Assembly (NCBI RefSeq): GCF_900215245.1
Contig: NZ_LT907842.1
Span: forward strand, 5,456,001 to 5,520,000
Source of the DNA: Pseudomonas fluorescens
GTDB taxonomy: Bacteria > Pseudomonadota > Gammaproteobacteria > Pseudomonadales > Pseudomonadaceae
Length of the DNA stretch: 64,000 bases
Reading direction: 5' to 3'
Made by a program: the position numbers and the translations under genes. Below, in pieces: positions 62,201-64,000 of the stretch. Within the stretch, counting starts at the first letter, position 1, and every line of letters begins with the position of its first letter. A model generated the notes under the pieces. It was not told where the DNA came from. It did not search any database and saw only the letters and a program-made list of their open reading frames with translations.

Positions 62201-63234
62201 CAGATGACGACCTGACAAATCGACTCTTCGATCACACGACCTGTGACTTGCACACACTCAATGACGCCCCGAGACATCTTTGGGCAAAGGCACTAGAAAG
62301 TGATCGCCTGGTGGCCAAAGCCGACGCTGTGTGGATCTTTTTTGAGAAACTCATTGCGCCAGACGGCCACGTTTCGGGCGAAGAAGTCGGATCGGAACCC
62401 AAAACGGTGTTCACCGCCTTCATCGCTCGGAATGCATCGGCTCTCAAGGGAACGCTGTGGCAGTCAACGAGCGCAGACTGGGCGCTGCAACAGTATCTTC
62501 TGAGCTCACCCAGCATCAGTAATGACGTGCTCAAGGTATTGCTCGATGGAGTCGTGCTCCAAGATCTATCAATGATCAAAGCGGTCTTACCTGCGGGGCG
62601 CTGGGTCATGCTGGTGGCCTCATCATTCCTTCCATACAGCTCGGAGGTCAGGGACATCGTATTGAGTACTTGCCCACACCTCGAAGGCCAGTACTTGGTT
62701 GAACGGTGGGATCTAGCAAAAGCCGAGATCGATATCGGCTCGCTCCAACTCGACTCGATGCTCACGCTGAGCAGAAGCAAAGCGTTGCCACTCACACTGA
62801 AAATTCAGATGTGGTCAGGGCTTAGCCTGGAGACGATTGAAAGCAAACCCGAAGCGGTTCCTGAGCTCGGCCGTGTATCTGCGCTAGCCAACCAAGCTGG
62901 CGAAAGGTTTGCTGATTCGCTGACGCCTGTGCTGCGACATCTGGTTCGCAACGCAAGCCTTATCCCGGAGCATCGCTCTGAAATGCTGACACAATGTCTT
63001 CGAGGGATGAAGTGGCCAGACGTTTCAGCAGTTCTGGCGTTGCTCGACGATGAGGACTTCAAAACCGTTAGCTCGAAGGTAAAGAAGATCAAGGTAAGAA
63101 ACACTGAGTCAAACCAGAGGTTGGTGGGCGCGATGAAATCTGAGGGGTACCTGGCAACGGTGACACCAGAGGACGACGTCATCATCGCAACTACCAGGCC
63201 TTCATCCATGACATCTGAGAACGGATGGCTCTAG
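59290..63234 (+). CDS. Giant YobI/KAP-like P-loop NTPase
   Basis: A 1314-aa protein from ATG 59290 (GGAG site; TTG 59278 is the alternative). Walker A is GEYGAGKSSV near residues 93-102 and Walker B VVIIEDLDRFG near 315-325, a KAP-like signature. Two hydrophobic helices near residues 210-270 (YGALILAALRLYV and LLIPSPLAVGIAALGCIHLL) lie inside the NTPase region, as in YobI-type proteins. The C-terminal 850 residues are a helical repeat-like platform. YobI-like NTPases occur in conflict and defence loci. It shares strand with the helicase upstream. Confidence 0.8.
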   Translation: MFIRLRATYHRALHAYIVWNNETRRKLAALKRYPCAVAAAYKAANAFLATPTHENLFQPLTPVLIEPGKIQRYERELLNGLRNDQVRNIAITGEYGAGKSSVLRTFVHRHPEFVYAFVSLATFGKDNEISGASDLVSDTDVASDSSRPSESSTKAGQESKSEANKAESDLVVRIEETIVQQLLYAVPAKTLPKTRLKRIDQASGLKIWWKTLCYGALILAALRLYVPVAEKLPKIEPSWLMEWLLLIPSPLAVGIAALGCIHLLHTCLRLGSLFSIDGLTIKGGKLETTHHGSVLHKNIDEIIYCFERSSIDVVIIEDLDRFGIHDVFTRLREINFIIKQSPQVGRPVYFVYALRDEMFVVGEKTKFFDLIVPVIPVINSENSQEKMIELLNHRTFKSKPLGEHLDRRLVETVCYYIDDLRLVKNIVNEFDMFSNILASGLSLEPDKLFAIVAIRNLHPGAYADLVKRRGAIYGVIKGLAAWKTQQNSANAKRLDELRRERDDRVFELANNVTELRAYVWFTLLRLTEMDTATHVLITGTQYTPKQFVTDEVFDVFMNHAGPLSMVVLDQYGRARNQSRNVSKAELLTATSYERRHALLGRRLSTIADEIAAVQKQSDQVIRMSFSAAVKKGYGEVVRNKLPGLNVVSYLMLHGFLDADYTDYLGYFYQGSLTPGDKDLILSLRRGVLPEVSTPVDSPSTVLEKLKSDELDEGRGIIVDLIACLSARPTSFATNSADAQLSHILKSGLNEHPERMAVAVRDLMNRTEAAEFIRAVYRLEPKLFQSLFDARDTGDAGGVFEGSEARQSLVKVIADNLSESDFKTLADGASTDLVPTIDWLEDASRLMPGLESNVGAWAWLRAYPVQFASLGHMMSLADLERLIDWRCIKINMPMLSLICAKSEAGQHSTDAKSEPADVGIVSLRRLQALGINGLGDYLLSHADELSSALLGQSAVLDESSDSLASLLAELDTDDDLTNRLFDHTTCDLHTLNDAPRHLWAKALESDRLVAKADAVWIFFEKLIAPDGHVSGEEVGSEPKTVFTAFIARNASALKGTLWQSTSADWALQQYLLSSPSISNDVLKVLLDGVVLQDLSMIKAVLPAGRWVMLVASSFLPYSSEVRDIVLSTCPHLEGQYLVERWDLAKAEIDIGSLQLDSMLTLSRSKALPLTLKIQMWSGLSLETIESKPEAVPELGRVSALANQAGERFADSLTPVLRHLVRNASLIPEHRSEMLTQCLRGMKWPDVSAVLALLDDEDFKTVSSKVKKIKVRNTESNQRLVGAMKSEGYLATVTPEDDVIIATTRPSSMTSENGWL

Positions 63235-63644
63235 CCTGACCGTTGAAGGTAGCAGCTTAGCGACCACCATACAGCGTCGCCTGGGTTCACGATTTCTAAG
63301 CCGCTCGTCCAGGCGTTCATTGAAATATCTGGAGAGTGAGCGAGGATCGTTTGCGAGGCTTATGCCTTTAGACCCTGAGTTCCAGCTACGGTCGTGTGGG
63401 GCTAACGAAGCAGAAGCTCACAAGCGATCGGCGACAGAAATCTAACGCCTTCGTCTTAAGGCCGGCCATTTCTATCAGCTGCCATCGATTACCAGCTGTA
63501 CAAAGCTGGTCATTTGCGTGGGCTAGTGCATTGACCAGCACAAGGGTACGTCTTGACCGGCAGAAATCGACCCATTCCAGCCCTTCGGCATCGAAGATAT
63601 CGGCCGTGAGCTGCTATCAGGTTGCAGGCAGATGTCGAGCCCTT
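63235..63644. other. 410-bp gap after the YobI-like gene
   Basis: Between the convergent YobI-like gene and the partial gene at the window edge. No protein domain or hairpin with a T tract was seen. Confidence 0.4.
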
Positions 63645-64000
63645 TCAACCATCCAGGGTGCTAGCGAACCAGATGATGCAATCGAGCTCGGCCAGATTTG
63701 CTGCTGGGTAGCCATCTGCCCGCTTCAGAGCCGCACGGAGAAGACGAGCACAATCGACGTAGCGCTCTCCATTGCTGAGACCTCTTGGGAACGTAATGTC
63801 CAGACCTTCAAACCAGCCTCGTATTGGGCGATTTAATACGTAGTAGTGTTTCGGGAAAAACTGACAGAGCATCTCGGAGAACAACGCGCCTCTAGTTGTC
63901 AATCCAATTGACGTGAGGCGATTTATCTCCTGAATCACTACTCGGTCACGACCTGCGAACGGGGCGTCGAGCACCCGAATAAGGCTTTTTGAAAATTCGC
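63645..64000 (-). CDS. C-terminal part of an unidentified protein, cut by the window end
   Basis: The frame is open from the last base of the window (rc reads EFSKSLIRVLDAPFAGRD) to the TGA at 63645, so only the last 118 residues are visible. The stretch FPKHYYVLNRP followed by a helical segment ending LDCIIWF loosely recalls the N-terminal helical domains of McrB-like or DUF-type restriction partners, but this is not a firm match. The rest lies beyond the window. Confidence 0.5.
   Translation of the reverse strand, partial: EFSKSLIRVLDAPFAGRDRVVIQEINRLTSIGLTTRGALFSEMLCQFFPKHYYVLNRPIRGWFEGLDITFPRGLSNGERYVDCARLLRAALKRADGYPAANLAELDCIIWFASTLDG

Noticed and set aside
1..64000. CRISPR array, tRNA, rRNA or retron
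   Set aside because: No regularly spaced repeats, no tRNA-like cloverleaf and no reverse transcriptase were seen by eye. A dedicated search (tRNAscan, CRISPR finder) would settle it.

Overview
The window reads as a Pseudomonas chromosome. The evidence is a MvaT-type H-NS protein (50998-51366), a compact feoA-feoB-Cys-rich-membrane-protein iron operon, a ClC antiporter, a CsbD stress protein and a TonB receptor next to a DUF2946 protein. Genes are packed tightly, with ATGA-type overlaps and a high-GC codon bias in most of the window. No rRNA, tRNA or CRISPR array was seen.

Left part (1-15.5 kb): ordinary housekeeping and metabolic genes. In order these are a ClC chloride/proton antiporter; a minus-strand operon of a substrate-binding protein, an ABC permease and a flavin-dependent monooxygenase, with no ATPase gene; a KaiC-like double ATPase with a single-domain response regulator; a copper-type cluster (DUF2946 protein, TonB receptor, broken copC remnant); a PRISE-like reductase; feoA/feoB/Cys-rich protein; a DUF1349 protein; a small Pseudomonas-type protein; and csbD.

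15.5-22.1 kb: a gene-poor, AT-rich stretch carrying a 17-bp inverted repeat leads into a Tn7/Tn5053-type transposition module. It holds a DDE transposase, a TniB-like AAA+ ATPase, a second ATPase-like protein with a damaged Walker A motif, a TniQ-type zinc-finger protein and an unrecognised 136-aa protein.

22.2-64 kb: a large defence island. It contains qatABCD (22.2-27.2 kb); an XRE regulator divergent from a metallophosphoesterase gene set; a scar with the 3' end of an FMN reductase; a 2-oxoglutarate oxygenase overlapping a HEPN/zinc-ribbon gene; Septu (ptuAB); a tyrosine integrase divergent from a KfrA-like protein; Shango (sngABC); and a run of DUF4209/HEPN, zinc-motif, RES NAD+-phosphorylase-like and ImmA/IrrE genes. 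After these come a MvaT xenogeneic silencer, a 1380-aa NACHT-type NTPase with a C-terminal nuclease-like domain, a large HelD/UvrD-type helicase with an inserted domain, a giant YobI-like P-loop NTPase and an unidentified gene cut by the window end.

How the parts fit: the transposition module and the integrase are two separate mobility functions that could have brought in cargo. Three recognisable antiphage systems (Qat, Septu, Shango) surround several modules of toxin-like or STAND-like architecture that match no system I can name. The best candidates for something undescribed are the NACHT-nuclease / helicase / YobI block (51.5-63.2 kb), the oxygenase-HEPN pair (32.9-34.6 kb) and the tandem-ATPase transposition module (17.2-22.1 kb).
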